From the NCBI RefSeq assembly GCF_002161555.1, contig NZ_NFHZ01000005.1, positions 1 through 64,000 of the forward strand: DNA of 64,000 nucleotides, written 5' to 3'. Made by a program: the position numbers and the translations under genes. Positions within the stretch are counted from its first letter, which is position 1. Every line of letters starts with the position of its first letter. Below, piece by piece: positions 26,638-34,224 of the stretch. The stretch is from Barnesiella sp. An55. GTDB lineage: Bacteria > Bacteroidota > Bacteroidia > Bacteroidales > Barnesiellaceae. The notes below the pieces were generated by a model. It saw nothing but the letters and a program-made list of their open reading frames with translations, made no database searches and was not told the DNA's origin.

Positions 26638-27108
26638 TCAGGCGGTTGTGCCGGGTTGGGTCGGGTCGTCGTCCCGGGGTTTGTCGGTATCGTCGGGGGC
26701 GATGATGTCGCTCTTCCCCTTGAACCACTTGAAGATGTTGATGCGCACCCGGCTGCCGTGAGCCTCGAAGTAGTTGTTGAAACACGAGTTGATTTCGCAG
26801 CCATAGACTACCAGCAGCACGATGGCCGGTAGCACGGGTATGCCGAAGGGGGTACCAAAGGCCTCGCCAAAACTTGTGGCCACCAGTATCCAGCACAGGT
26901 AGTCGATAATCTTGTTGATGCTGCGACGCACGGCGCGGCTCTTGCGGATGACTTCGCCCCGATGGCGGGCGGCGTCGATACCAAATTTCAGGTCGGCCAC
27001 GACCAGGGCCAGGGCCGCCAGCAGAAACCAGCGGATGGGAGAGACGAAGTCGGCCACCCACGCCAAATACGAGGCCAGGGTGCCGTTGATTACGTTGCGT
27101 TCGTTCAT
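26638..27108 (-). CDS. Phage-holin-family-like membrane protein
   Basis: A 156-residue protein with hydrophobic segments near residues 20-35 (IRWFLLAALALVVADL), 55-75 (DYLCWILVATSFGEAF) and 78-95 (GIPVLPAIVLLVVYGCEI), followed by a polar C-terminal tail (DDTDKPRDDDPTQPG). The DLKFGIDAARHRGEVIRKSRAVRRS loop between the first two segments resembles the toxin-secretion/phage-lysis holin family. There is no endolysin or any other phage gene nearby, so it is a solitary chromosomal copy. Start 27108 is chosen because the protein-like region begins there. Family call is tentative. Confidence 0.6.
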   Translation of the reverse strand: MNERNVINGTLASYLAWVADFVSPIRWFLLAALALVVADLKFGIDAARHRGEVIRKSRAVRRSINKIIDYLCWILVATSFGEAFGTPFGIPVLPAIVLLVVYGCEINSCFNNYFEAHGSRVRINIFKWFKGKSDIIAPDDTDKPRDDDPTQPGTTA

Positions 27109-27218
27109 ATCGAAATTTGCATTTAAGTGGTTCTGCTGCAAATTTCGTCTGCTCGCCAAGCCTATCTGTGGCGTGGTGATAAAAAGAGCGGGGGCTCCCG
27201 CACGACGATGCACCCGGT

Positions 27219-27248
27219 GTCACCCCGCACAGCGATGCGGGGTCCAGG
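27219..27248 (+). repeat. Hairpin repeat, copy 1
   Basis: A 30-base imperfect palindrome beginning GTCACCCCGC and ending GCGGGGTCCAGG. It resembles the small GTCATTCC...GGAATCCAG-type intergenic repeats known from several bacterial groups. Its partner at 27335-27364 lies in the opposite orientation. Confidence 0.65.
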
Positions 27249-27334
27249 AGGTGTCGCAACGAGGGAAGTAGGGGCGCACGGCTCGTGTGTCCTGAGGAGA
27301 ATCCTTTGCCGGTATTCCCCTGGTTTGGGTATTC

Positions 27335-27364
27335 CCTGGATTCCGCGTCGTGGCGCGGAATGAC
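27335..27364 (-). repeat. Hairpin repeat, copy 2 (inverted)
   Basis: On the minus strand it reads GTCATTCCGC...GCGGAATCCAGG, matching copy 1 at 22 of 30 positions. Six of the eight differences form three compensated base pairs in the stem. The 86 bases between the copies encode nothing recognisable. Confidence 0.65.
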
Positions 27365-27411
27365 GAGCCCCTTTCGCGTCGTGGTGCAGGAAGGAGCCAG
27401 GTGCGGGAAAA

Positions 27412-27457
27412 AGAAAAATCCCGCGGGCTCGCCGGTGGTAGCGGGGCTCCGCGGGAT
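27412..27457 (-). terminator. Terminator of the DUF1349 gene
   Basis: ATCCCGCGG and CCGCGGGAT form the base of a long GC-rich hairpin with an inner GCTC/GAGC-like pairing. On the minus strand TTTTTCTTTTT follows. Confidence 0.8.
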
Positions 27458-27481
27458 GTGTATGGATGGTTGGAGGTATTG

Positions 27482-28138
27482 TTATTGTGCGCTGTTCTTT
27501 TTCAGCCATTCGAGGCGGCGCAGGTCGGGCAGGTGCTTTACCTTGAAGTGCTCGAAGGTAGCCTGGAAGCCTTCGCCGTCGGGGCTGGCACCCATGAGTC
27601 CCACTTGCACGGGGGGGTTGTCTTGCAGCCAGGCGTTGCGCATGAGGGTGTATTCGTTGTCGTCGAACGAGTAGAATATCTCGACGGCATCGAGACGGCG
27701 CACGGCCTTGATCCAGATGTAGGGCACGGCCCGGTCGAGGGTGATGACGCTCCAGTCGGAGGTGTGGTGGGTGACTACGGTGCTGAGGTTGAATTTGCCA
27801 TCGACAAACTCGATGCCGGCTTTGATGTAGTTCTCATGGTCGATGCGCAGCATGATGCCGGCCTGGTCGAAGCGGGCCTTGTAGTCGCCCGAGACTTTGA
27901 CCTTGACCTCGAACTCACCGCCATAGGTGGCGTAGTAGAAGGGGGCGTCATCGACGGTGAAGCCGTAGTGCGAGATGCGCCAGTAGTCGGTCTTGGGGGT
28001 TACAAACATGGAGAGGGTCTTGTCGTTGATTTCCCATTGTTCGGGTTCGTTGAACCATTGCATTTTTTCTAACGATTGGGCCATGCCAGGCATGATGGCC
28101 AGCAGCATGGCGAGGTTTAACAGAATTGAGTGTTTCAT
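27482..28138 (-). CDS. DUF1349-family exported lectin-like protein
   Basis: A 218-residue protein with a signal peptide (MKHSILLNLAMLLAIMPGMAQS). The mature part has the DUF1349 concanavalin-like beta sandwich pattern: MQWFNEPEQWEI, FYYATYGGEFEVKVKVSGDYKARFDQAGIMLRID, ENYIKAGIEFVDGKFNLSTVVTHHTSDWS, and YSFDDNEYTLMR. No catalytic function is established for the family; glycan binding is likely. Start 28138 is set by the signal peptide. It is divergent from the LuxR-type gene and shares a symmetric promoter region with it. Confidence 0.82.
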   Translation of the reverse strand: MKHSILLNLAMLLAIMPGMAQSLEKMQWFNEPEQWEINDKTLSMFVTPKTDYWRISHYGFTVDDAPFYYATYGGEFEVKVKVSGDYKARFDQAGIMLRIDHENYIKAGIEFVDGKFNLSTVVTHHTSDWSVITLDRAVPYIWIKAVRRLDAVEIFYSFDDNEYTLMRNAWLQDNPPVQVGLMGASPDGEGFQATFEHFKVKHLPDLRRLEWLKKNSAQ

Positions 28139-28177
28139 TTGTATTATTCGGTGTAGGTAAATAACCATTAAATTTTT

Positions 28178-28216
28178 TACATTTGCAAATGTAGAGTCTT
28201 GAAAAAGAATGTACAA
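28178..28216. promoter_or_regulatory. Symmetric divergent promoter between DUF1349 and the LuxR-type gene
   Basis: TACATTTGCAAATGTA (28178-28193) is a perfect 16-base palindrome that contains TACATTTG, a TAnnTTTG box, on both strands. On the minus strand TTG (28216-28214) stands 20 bases upstream of the box, giving a complete promoter for the DUF1349 gene. On the plus strand no good -33 element is seen. Confidence 0.55.
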
Positions 28217-28246
28217 TGATTATAAATAACCATTTTTTGCCGAACC

Positions 28247-29002
28247 ATGGGTATTGTCGATAAACTGAACCGCCTGATGCTCTCGCAGGATAGCGCCAAA
28301 GGCAAATGCTATCGCGATGAGATGGAGCGCTACAAGGCGGCGGCTCGCAGTTACAGCCTCGTCGAGGGGACGGTGGCGGTGTTGAGCGACATGCATGCCA
28401 ACGTGAGTTACATCTATTATGGAGGGTTTGCCCAGGCGCTCGGTCTGGCAGGTGCCGATACCGAGGAGTTGATTGGCTCGATATGGGAGGAGCGCATCTT
28501 GGGGCTGATTCCGCAGGAAGATCTATATGATAAGTATTTGCAGGAGTTGCGTTTTTTCAATTTTGTGAAGCGCATGCCCAAGGGCCGGCGGTCGCACTAT
28601 TTCCTGGTGAGCAAGTTGCGGATGAAGTCTTCCTCGGGCGACTACCTGTGGGTGTGCCACCGCATGGCTTACGTTCCCGACCCGTTCAACAACACGCTGT
28701 GGCTCACTCTGTGCCTGTATGGTCCGTTGACTTTCGACTGGCCGGGGGGTGGTCGGGCGGTCGATACATACACGGGCACGGTGACCGAGTTGGGGTTGCA
28801 GGGAAAGTCGAAGGTCTTGTCCGACAGGGAGACTCAGGTGCTTCGTCTTATCGATAAGGGTTTGATGAGTAAACAGATTGCCGATACGCTATCGATCAGT
28901 GTGTACACGGTGAGCCGTCACCGGCAGGAGATTCTGGCCAAGTTGCAGGTGAAAAACTCGATCGAGGCGTGCCGCGTGGCCAAGGATCTGGGGCTCTTGT
29001 GA
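28247..29002 (+). CDS. LuxR-family transcriptional regulator
   Basis: A 251-residue protein. The C-terminal part is a LuxR/GerE helix-turn-helix (LSDRETQVLRLIDKGLMSKQIADTLSISVYTVSRHRQEILAKLQVKNSIEACRVAKDLGLL). The N-terminal 170 residues look PAS-like (GGFAQALGLAGADTEELIGSIWEERILGLIPQEDL) with no phospho-acceptor receiver domain and no autoinducer-domain motif, so it probably senses a small ligand or acts by level. Divergent from the DUF1349 gene, which is a natural target. Confidence 0.88.
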   Translation: MGIVDKLNRLMLSQDSAKGKCYRDEMERYKAAARSYSLVEGTVAVLSDMHANVSYIYYGGFAQALGLAGADTEELIGSIWEERILGLIPQEDLYDKYLQELRFFNFVKRMPKGRRSHYFLVSKLRMKSSSGDYLWVCHRMAYVPDPFNNTLWLTLCLYGPLTFDWPGGGRAVDTYTGTVTELGLQGKSKVLSDRETQVLRLIDKGLMSKQIADTLSISVYTVSRHRQEILAKLQVKNSIEACRVAKDLGLL

Positions 29003-29054
29003 CACGATGGCGTGCCGGTGGGGTGGCTTGTATGTGGCCGCCGGTCGGCCGGGG

Positions 29055-29975
29055 TTACGCTTTGGGTTGGTAGGGTTCGATGTGCACGTTGACTTGGGTG
29101 CGTTTGCCAAAGGCTGCCTTGAGGTTGTTTTCTACCTGAGTAGCAATGTTGTGTGCCTCGACAATCGATGAGCGGGCATCGACCTTGATGTGCATGTCGA
29201 TGATGAAGGTATTGCCGTTCTTACGGGTGCGCAGGTGGTGGAAGGTGATGACTCCGGGAGTCTCTTGTATCTTCTGTTCGATATTCCGCTCGATTTCCTG
29301 TGGCAGCGACATCTCGAGCAACTCCTGTATGCTGGGGCGGGCCAGTTTGTAGGCTACGCCTATGATGAAGATGCCCACGATGACCGAGGTGATAGGGTCG
29401 AGTATGCGCCAGCGTTCGCCCAGGAACATGGCGCCCGAGATGCCGATGAGGGTGCCTATCGACGAAAAGGCATCCGACCGGTGGTGCCAGCCGTTGGCAA
29501 TGACGGCGGGGCTCTCGATCTTGCGCCCGATGATGATGGTGTACCAGTAGAGCGCCTCTTTCACCACAATCGAGACGGCGGCCATGATGAGGGCCAGGTA
29601 GGTGGGGCGCTCGATGGTGCGGCCGTTGAGTACCTCGTAGATTTTCACGCTGCCCGAGTAGAAGATGCCGATGGCCACGATGAAGAGGGCAAAGCTGATG
29701 AGCATGGTGGCAAAGGTTTCGAACTTGCCGTGCCCGTAGGGGTGGTCGCTATCTTCGTGTTTGGAGGAGATGCGGATAAAGATGATGACGATAAAATCGG
29801 TCACAAAGTCCGACAGAGAGTGGATACCGTCGGCAATCATGGCGCTGCTTCGGCCTACGACACCGGCTACAATCTTGGCGGCCGAGAGGATGAGGTTGGT
29901 GAAAAAACCTACCCAAGTGACCCGGGCTGCTTTTTTCTCCCGGGCAATATCGGTCATTTGGTCTGTCTCGTTCAT
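29055..29975 (-). CDS. Cation diffusion facilitator family transporter
   Basis: A 306-residue inner-membrane metal:H+ antiporter with six membrane segments and a C-terminal cytosolic ferredoxin-like domain (TFHHLRTRKNGNTFIIDMHIKVDARSSI). Metal-binding residues are seen in MIADGIHSLSDFVTDF (TM2; HSLSD) and GWHHRSDAFSS (TM5, HxxxD type). Likely exports Zn, Fe or Mn; the metal cannot be told. Start 29975 rather than seven codons upstream fits the TATATTTG box at 30006-29999. Confidence 0.92.
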   Translation of the reverse strand: MNETDQMTDIAREKKAARVTWVGFFTNLILSAAKIVAGVVGRSSAMIADGIHSLSDFVTDFIVIIFIRISSKHEDSDHPYGHGKFETFATMLISFALFIVAIGIFYSGSVKIYEVLNGRTIERPTYLALIMAAVSIVVKEALYWYTIIIGRKIESPAVIANGWHHRSDAFSSIGTLIGISGAMFLGERWRILDPITSVIVGIFIIGVAYKLARPSIQELLEMSLPQEIERNIEQKIQETPGVITFHHLRTRKNGNTFIIDMHIKVDARSSIVEAHNIATQVENNLKAAFGKRTQVNVHIEPYQPKA

Positions 29976-29998
29976 CGAGGTTTGGATAAAAAACAATG

Positions 29999-30006
29999 CA
30001 AATATA
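29999..30006 (-). promoter_or_regulatory. Likely -7 box of the CDF transporter gene
   Basis: TATATTTG on the minus strand, 24 bases before the chosen ATG. No clear -33 element. Confidence 0.45.
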
Positions 30007-30135
30007 GAGCGTTTTGTGCTATGTTATATCGTTTTTTGTTTCAAGAGTATTAATTTATACCTGTTCTATATAGCGTTTTGCTTGAGGAAGTGAAGAAAAA
30101 AGAATACAATCGTTCTGCATTTATCGGGTTTTTTG

Positions 30136-30143
30136 TAAATTTG
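30136..30143 (+). promoter_or_regulatory. Likely -7 box of the algH-like gene
   Basis: TAAATTTG, a TAnnTTTG match 23 bases before the ATG at 30166. TTC at 30113-30115 is a weak -33 element at 20 bases. Confidence 0.45.
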
Positions 30144-30165
30144 TAAGAAACAAATACGAAGGAAT

Positions 30166-30753
30166 ATGCATAGCGAGTCATTACACATACGCCGACAATT
30201 GATTGAACCTCACCGGGGAGCCCTGCTTGTGGCCGAGCCTTTTCTCGACGAGGGGTGTTTCCGCCGGGCGGTCATCTGTTTGGCCGAGTATTCCGAGAAG
30301 GGGGCGGTGGGCTTCGTGCTCAACAGCCCCACACATTATCATCTGAATGAATTGCTCGAGGGGTTGGGTTCTATCCCCTCGATACCCGTCTATTGTGGTG
30401 GGCCGGTGGGTACCGACCATCTGTTTTTTCTGCACGATATAGCCTCGTTGCCGGGAGCGGTCGAGGTGGCATCGGGGCTTTTTGCCAACGGCGACTTCGA
30501 TATGTTGCTCGATTTCATGCGAAGTGACGAAGGGGTGTGCCGGCATGTGAAATTTCTCATCGGGTACAGCGGCTGGTCGCCCGGTCAGCTCGACGGGGAG
30601 CTGCGGCAGGAGTCGTGGGCGGTCACTACTATGCAGTCGGCAGCCAGTTGTCTGGCGGCAACCGACGATGCCTTTTGGCGCGAGACGGTGCGCAGCATGG
30701 GCGAGGGCTATCTGTTGTGGCTCAATTCGCCTCAGGAGCCGTCGCTTAATTAG
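30166..30753 (+). CDS. YqgE/AlgH-family protein
   Basis: A 195-residue soluble protein of the UPF0301/AlgH family: RGALLVAEPFLDEGCFRRAVICLAEYSEKGAVGFVLNSPT at the N-terminus, VYCGGPVGTDHLFFLHD, and FLIGYSGWSPGQLDGELRQESWAV. The biochemical role of the family is not established; AlgH was named for a link to alginate regulation in Pseudomonas. Its TAG stop overlaps the stop of the convergent acetyltransferase by four bases, leaving no room for a terminator between them. Confidence 0.92.
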   Translation: MHSESLHIRRQLIEPHRGALLVAEPFLDEGCFRRAVICLAEYSEKGAVGFVLNSPTHYHLNELLEGLGSIPSIPVYCGGPVGTDHLFFLHDIASLPGAVEVASGLFANGDFDMLLDFMRSDEGVCRHVKFLIGYSGWSPGQLDGELRQESWAVTTMQSAASCLAATDDAFWRETVRSMGEGYLLWLNSPQEPSLN

Positions 30754-31286
30754 CCGATTTCGGCCGGATTGATTTTCTGGAGAACGATCGCGTCGGCATA
30801 GCCGTGAGGTAGCCGCACCCAGTCGGTCAGGTGGCCGCACTCGTTGAATCCGCAGGTGCGGAAGAGGGCCAGGCTGGCCGTGTTGCACGCAGCAATGTGT
30901 ACATAGAGCTGGTGCAGTTGCAGTAGCCCGAAGGCATATTCCATGAAGGTTTCAAGGGCATCACGCCCCAGTCCCCGGCGGGTATGGTTGGGGTCGATGA
31001 GTAGCCCTAAGGCGGCCCGGCGGTTTGTGGCGTCGTAGTCGAAGCAGTCGAGCACCCCCACACGTTCAAGACTGTCTCGCAGCACAATCATGAGTCGCAA
31101 CTGGTTGTCGCGGGTAATGTCGGCGCTGTAGCTCTCGATATAGCGTTTGATCAGGTAGCGCGAGTAGGGGGATACGGTGCAGCCATACTGCCACAGCGAG
31201 GTATCGTTTTCCCAGCGGTAGAGGTCGTCGAGATCTTCGGGCTCGAGGGCCCGCAAGGCTATCTGTTTTCCCGATAGGTAGTTCAT
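30750..31286 (-). CDS. GNAT-family N-acetyltransferase
   Basis: A 178-residue protein with the GNAT fold; the acetyl-CoA pyrophosphate loop reads DPNHTRRGLGRDALETFMEYAF, close to the RxxGxG/A consensus, and the later strands LYVHIAACNTASLALFRTCGFNECG are typical of the RimJ/RimL-like group. The acceptor is unknown. Its ATG overlaps the GT2 stop codon (ATGA at 31286-31283), so it is translated in coupling with that gene. Third gene of the recR operon. Confidence 0.9.
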   Translation of the reverse strand: MNYLSGKQIALRALEPEDLDDLYRWENDTSLWQYGCTVSPYSRYLIKRYIESYSADITRDNQLRLMIVLRDSLERVGVLDCFDYDATNRRAALGLLIDPNHTRRGLGRDALETFMEYAFGLLQLHQLYVHIAACNTASLALFRTCGFNECGHLTDWVRLPHGYADAIVLQKINPAEIG

Positions 31287-32455
31287 GGTTGCTTGTAGAT
31301 TTCTTTGGGTGAAACAATTACATGGGCGTGTGGGTTGTAGATGAGGAACCGGTTGCGGTCGTGGCAGCCCTGCTGTATGGTGTCGATAATTTCGCGGTAG
31401 GAGAGCCAGCCCGAGTCGAGTATGATGTAGCGCAGGGCCGACCCTTTGCGGGGCATCGGTAGCTGTTGAACCGACTCGATGGTCGTGACATGTGGGCCGC
31501 CGGGGATGAGACCGGCAATGCGTTCGGCCTCGTTGGAGAGGATGTACCATTCACCCCGTTCCCGTTTCTCGCCCTGGCGACGATGGCGGAAGGGATAGGC
31601 GACGATGCGGTGGGCGGCGGCCAGCATGGCCCTGAAGAAGATCGAGAACTTCACCGCCAGGTAGTAGCCCTTGCTGTAGTGGGGATAGTGTTTCTTGAAA
31701 AAGATGAGCATCGCCTCGTAGAAGATGCGCACGTAGCGCAGACTCCCCTTCTTGGTGCTCTCGCCCTTGTAGTGGATGATGGGCGTGGGCATGTAGTAGT
31801 TGTGATATCCCGCCAGTACCAGCCGGTAGGAGAGGTCGATGTCCTCGCCATACATGAAGAAGTCCTCGTCGAGCAGACCGCTCTTGTCGAGCGTAGCCCG
31901 TCGCATGAGCATGAAGGCCCCCGAGAGGATGTCGATGCGGTGGTACTCGTCGGGCGAGAGGTATTTCATGTGGTAGCGTCCGAAGAGAGGCGAGCGGGGG
32001 AACAGGGACGCCAGTCCGAATATCTTGCAGAACGACACCCACGGCGAAGGAAATCCCCGTTTCGACTCGGGCAGGAAACGCCCGTTGCCGTCGAGCATCT
32101 TCACCCCTACGCCACCGGCATCGGGGTGCGTGTCCATGAACTGGCATACCTCCTGGAGCGTATCTTCGGCGATGACCGTGTCGGGGTTGAGCAGCAAGAC
32201 ATACTCGCCCGTGGCCAGTGCCATGGCCTGGTTGTTGGCCCGGGCAAAGCCCACATTCTCGGCGTTGGCTATGAAGCGCACCTCGGGAAATAGGGGGGTG
32301 AGGTAGTCGAGCGAATCGTCCTGCGAGTGGTTATCGACTACGAAAATCTCGGCCTCCATGGGATGAACCGTCAGTGCAGCCCGCACCGACCGGAGCGCCT
32401 GCTCCAGAAAGTGTTTCACCCGGTAGTTGACAATGACGATGCTGATTTTTACCAC
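31283..32455 (-). CDS. Family 2 glycosyltransferase
   Basis: A 390-residue enzyme with the GT-A fold: ISIVIVNYRVKHFLEQALRSV, VVDNHSQDDS, NVGFARANNQAMALATGEYVLLLNPDT (DxD-like acceptor of the metal), and DILSGAFMLMRRATLDKSGLLDEDFFMYGEDIDLSYRL. It resembles rhamnosyltransferase-like enzymes of surface glycan synthesis. A C-terminal hydrophobic segment and a basic linker (YPFRHRRQGEKRERG) follow, then about 90 residues of unknown role. Lies between recR and the acetyltransferase in one operon. Confidence 0.92.
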   Translation of the reverse strand: MVKISIVIVNYRVKHFLEQALRSVRAALTVHPMEAEIFVVDNHSQDDSLDYLTPLFPEVRFIANAENVGFARANNQAMALATGEYVLLLNPDTVIAEDTLQEVCQFMDTHPDAGGVGVKMLDGNGRFLPESKRGFPSPWVSFCKIFGLASLFPRSPLFGRYHMKYLSPDEYHRIDILSGAFMLMRRATLDKSGLLDEDFFMYGEDIDLSYRLVLAGYHNYYMPTPIIHYKGESTKKGSLRYVRIFYEAMLIFFKKHYPHYSKGYYLAVKFSIFFRAMLAAAHRIVAYPFRHRRQGEKRERGEWYILSNEAERIAGLIPGGPHVTTIESVQQLPMPRKGSALRYIILDSGWLSYREIIDTIQQGCHDRNRFLIYNPHAHVIVSPKEIYKQP

Positions 32456-32515
32456 GGAACCCGACTCCTCTTATTTATATAATGTATAACGATGCCCTGC
32501 CGAAAATAGTGTGCG

Positions 32516-33139
32516 CTATCCCTTGAAACTTTCGCTGAAGAGCGTGCGGTTGAGAATCGAGCGACCCAGCGTGATTTCGTCGGTATATTCCAGTTCTCCT
32601 CCCACCGAAACCCCTCGGGCAATGATGGTAATCTTCACGTCGAAGGGGGCCAGTTTGCGGAAGATGTAGAAGTTGGTCGTGTCGCCCTCCATCGTGGCGC
32701 TCAAGGCCAGAATCACCTCCTTGATACCGCCTGCCGCCACCCGATCGACCAGACTCTCGATTTCGAGGTCGGCCGGCCCTATGCCGTCCATGGGCGAGAT
32801 GACCCCACCCAGCACATGATAGAGCCCGTGGAATTGGCGGGTATTCTCGACCACCATCACCTCCTTCACGTTCTCGACCACACACAGGGTCGAGGTATCG
32901 CGCGACGGGTCGCTGCAAATGGCGCAGGTGTCGGTGTCGGATATGTTGTGGCACACATGGCAGTGCTTGATCTCCTTGCACAGTTTGATAATGGTATTCC
33001 CGAATTTCTCGGCCTCGCCCTCCTCCTGCCGCAACAGGTAGAGCACCAGGCGCAGCGCCGTCTTGCGGCCGATGCCCGGCAGCTTGGCAAACTCGCTCAC
33101 CGCGTTTTCGAGAAGAACCGAAGAGTATTGTTGATCCAT
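32516..33139 (-). CDS. recR: Recombination protein RecR
   Basis: A 207-residue DNA-repair protein acting with RecF and RecO to load RecA at gaps. It has the N-terminal helix-hairpin-helix ([20 protein letters not shown]), the C4 zinc finger ([16 protein letters not shown]), and the Toprim domain ([15 protein letters not shown] ... [14 protein letters not shown]). Start 33139 gives a normal length; ATG 33151 is an alternative. Two tandem TATCTTTG promoters lie upstream. Confidence 0.96.
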   Translation of the reverse strand: MDQQYSSVLLENAVSEFAKLPGIGRKTALRLVLYLLRQEEGEAEKFGNTIIKLCKEIKHCHVCHNISDTDTCAICSDPSRDTSTLCVVENVKEVMVVENTRQFHGLYHVLGGVISPMDGIGPADLEIESLVDRVAAGGIKEVILALSATMEGDTTNFYIFRKLAPFDVKITIIARGVSVGGELEYTDEITLGRSILNRTLFSESFKG

Positions 33140-33218
33140 ATGAATAGACATCCTTTCGCGGCTCTCCGCCGGGTTGTCGCAGCACTTTGCCACCCTATTC
33201 CCCGGCAGAACCGTGGTA

Positions 33219-33321
33219 CAAAGATAGTGAAAGGTGAGAGCAGAGGCAAAGGAAAACGCAGTTTTCAACTTTGCCTGGGCCGAGCCGCATCCTGTCTTAT
33301 TCAAAGATAGTGAAAGGTGAG
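33219..33321 (-). promoter_or_regulatory. Tandem promoters of recR built on a direct repeat
   Basis: The 20-base sequence CAAAGATAGTGAAAGGTGAG occurs at 33219-33238 and 33302-33321 (83 bases apart). On the minus strand each contains TTTCACTATCTTTG. The copy nearer recR has TTTG at 33250-33247 with a 20-base spacer, a complete promoter; the distal copy has no clear -33 element. Confidence 0.65.
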
Positions 33322-33347
33322 CGAGTAGGAAATCCGGGAAAAAACTG

Positions 33348-33355
33348 TATATTTG
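33348..33355 (+). promoter_or_regulatory. Likely -7 box of ysxC
   Basis: TATATTTG, a TAnnTTTG match 35 bases before the ATG. Diverges from the recR promoters. Confidence 0.45.
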
Positions 33356-33389
33356 TCCTCCCTGAAAATTCTGAAAACAAGAGATCGAT

Positions 33390-34007
33390 ATGGAGATTAA
33401 AAATGCCAAGTTTGTGGTGAGCAGCAGTCGGGTGCAGGATTGCCCGTCGCATCGGTTGCCCGAGTATGCCTTTATCGGACGCTCCAATGTGGGCAAGTCG
33501 TCGCTCATCAACATGCTCACCCGCCAGAAGGGGTTGGCCATGACCTCGGCCACGCCGGGAAAGACGATGCTCATCAACCACTTTCTCATCGACAACAGCT
33601 GGTATCTGGTCGATTTGCCCGGTTATGGCTATGCCCGCCGGGGCAAGGAGAGCCGCGAGGCGTTGCGCCAGATGATCGAGGGGTATGCCCTCTACCGGCA
33701 CGAGCTCACCTGTCTATTTGTGCTGCTCGACTGTCGGCACAAACCGCAGAAAATTGACCTCGAGTTTATGGAGTGGCTGGGCGAGAACGGCGTGCCTTTT
33801 GCCATCGTCTTTACCAAGACCGATAAGGTGGGTCCCGTGGCGCTCAGAGACAGTATCGAACACTATAAATCGGTATTGCACGAGACGTGGGAGGAGCTGC
33901 CCCCTATCTTCACTACCTCGTCGGAGCGGGGAACGGGTCGTGACGAGCTGCTAGACTACATCGACCGGGTGAACAGGAGTTTGACGGCCGAGGCGAACCC
34001 CGACTGA
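33390..34007 (+). CDS. ysxC: Ribosome-biogenesis GTPase YsxC/EngB
   Basis: A 205-residue GTPase needed for large-subunit assembly. GTP motifs: G1 [10 protein letters not shown], a [11 protein letters not shown] switch, G3 DLPGYG, G4 FTKTDK, and G5 TSS near the end. The order and length fit the YihA/YsxC/EngB family. A monocistronic gene divergent from recR. Confidence 0.96.
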   Translation: MEIKNAKFVVSSSRVQDCPSHRLPEYAFIGRSNVGKSSLINMLTRQKGLAMTSATPGKTMLINHFLIDNSWYLVDLPGYGYARRGKESREALRQMIEGYALYRHELTCLFVLLDCRHKPQKIDLEFMEWLGENGVPFAIVFTKTDKVGPVALRDSIEHYKSVLHETWEELPPIFTTSSERGTGRDELLDYIDRVNRSLTAEANPD

Positions 34008-34132
34008 AATCGGGTGGGGGAGGGAGAATAACCCCCTTTAAGACAGGCTCGATGCCGCAGCCGTGTGGACCGACCACGGAAATTGTCGAATGTCAATATT
34101 TCGACGGGCGGTTCTTTTTCGGCGAGAGTTCT

Positions 34133-34162
34133 TTTGTTCGTCCAATCTGTTTTGTATCTTTG
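34133..34162 (+). promoter_or_regulatory. Promoter of the guanine deaminase-like gene
   Basis: TTTG (34133-34136), an 18-base spacer, then TATCTTTG (34155-34162). Spacing is slightly short for the consensus. Confidence 0.5.
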
Positions 34163-34224
34163 CATTTGGCGCGTGTCGAAATCGACTTCGGTCGAGGCAG
34201 CACCAATTTTTAGAGTAAAAGATT

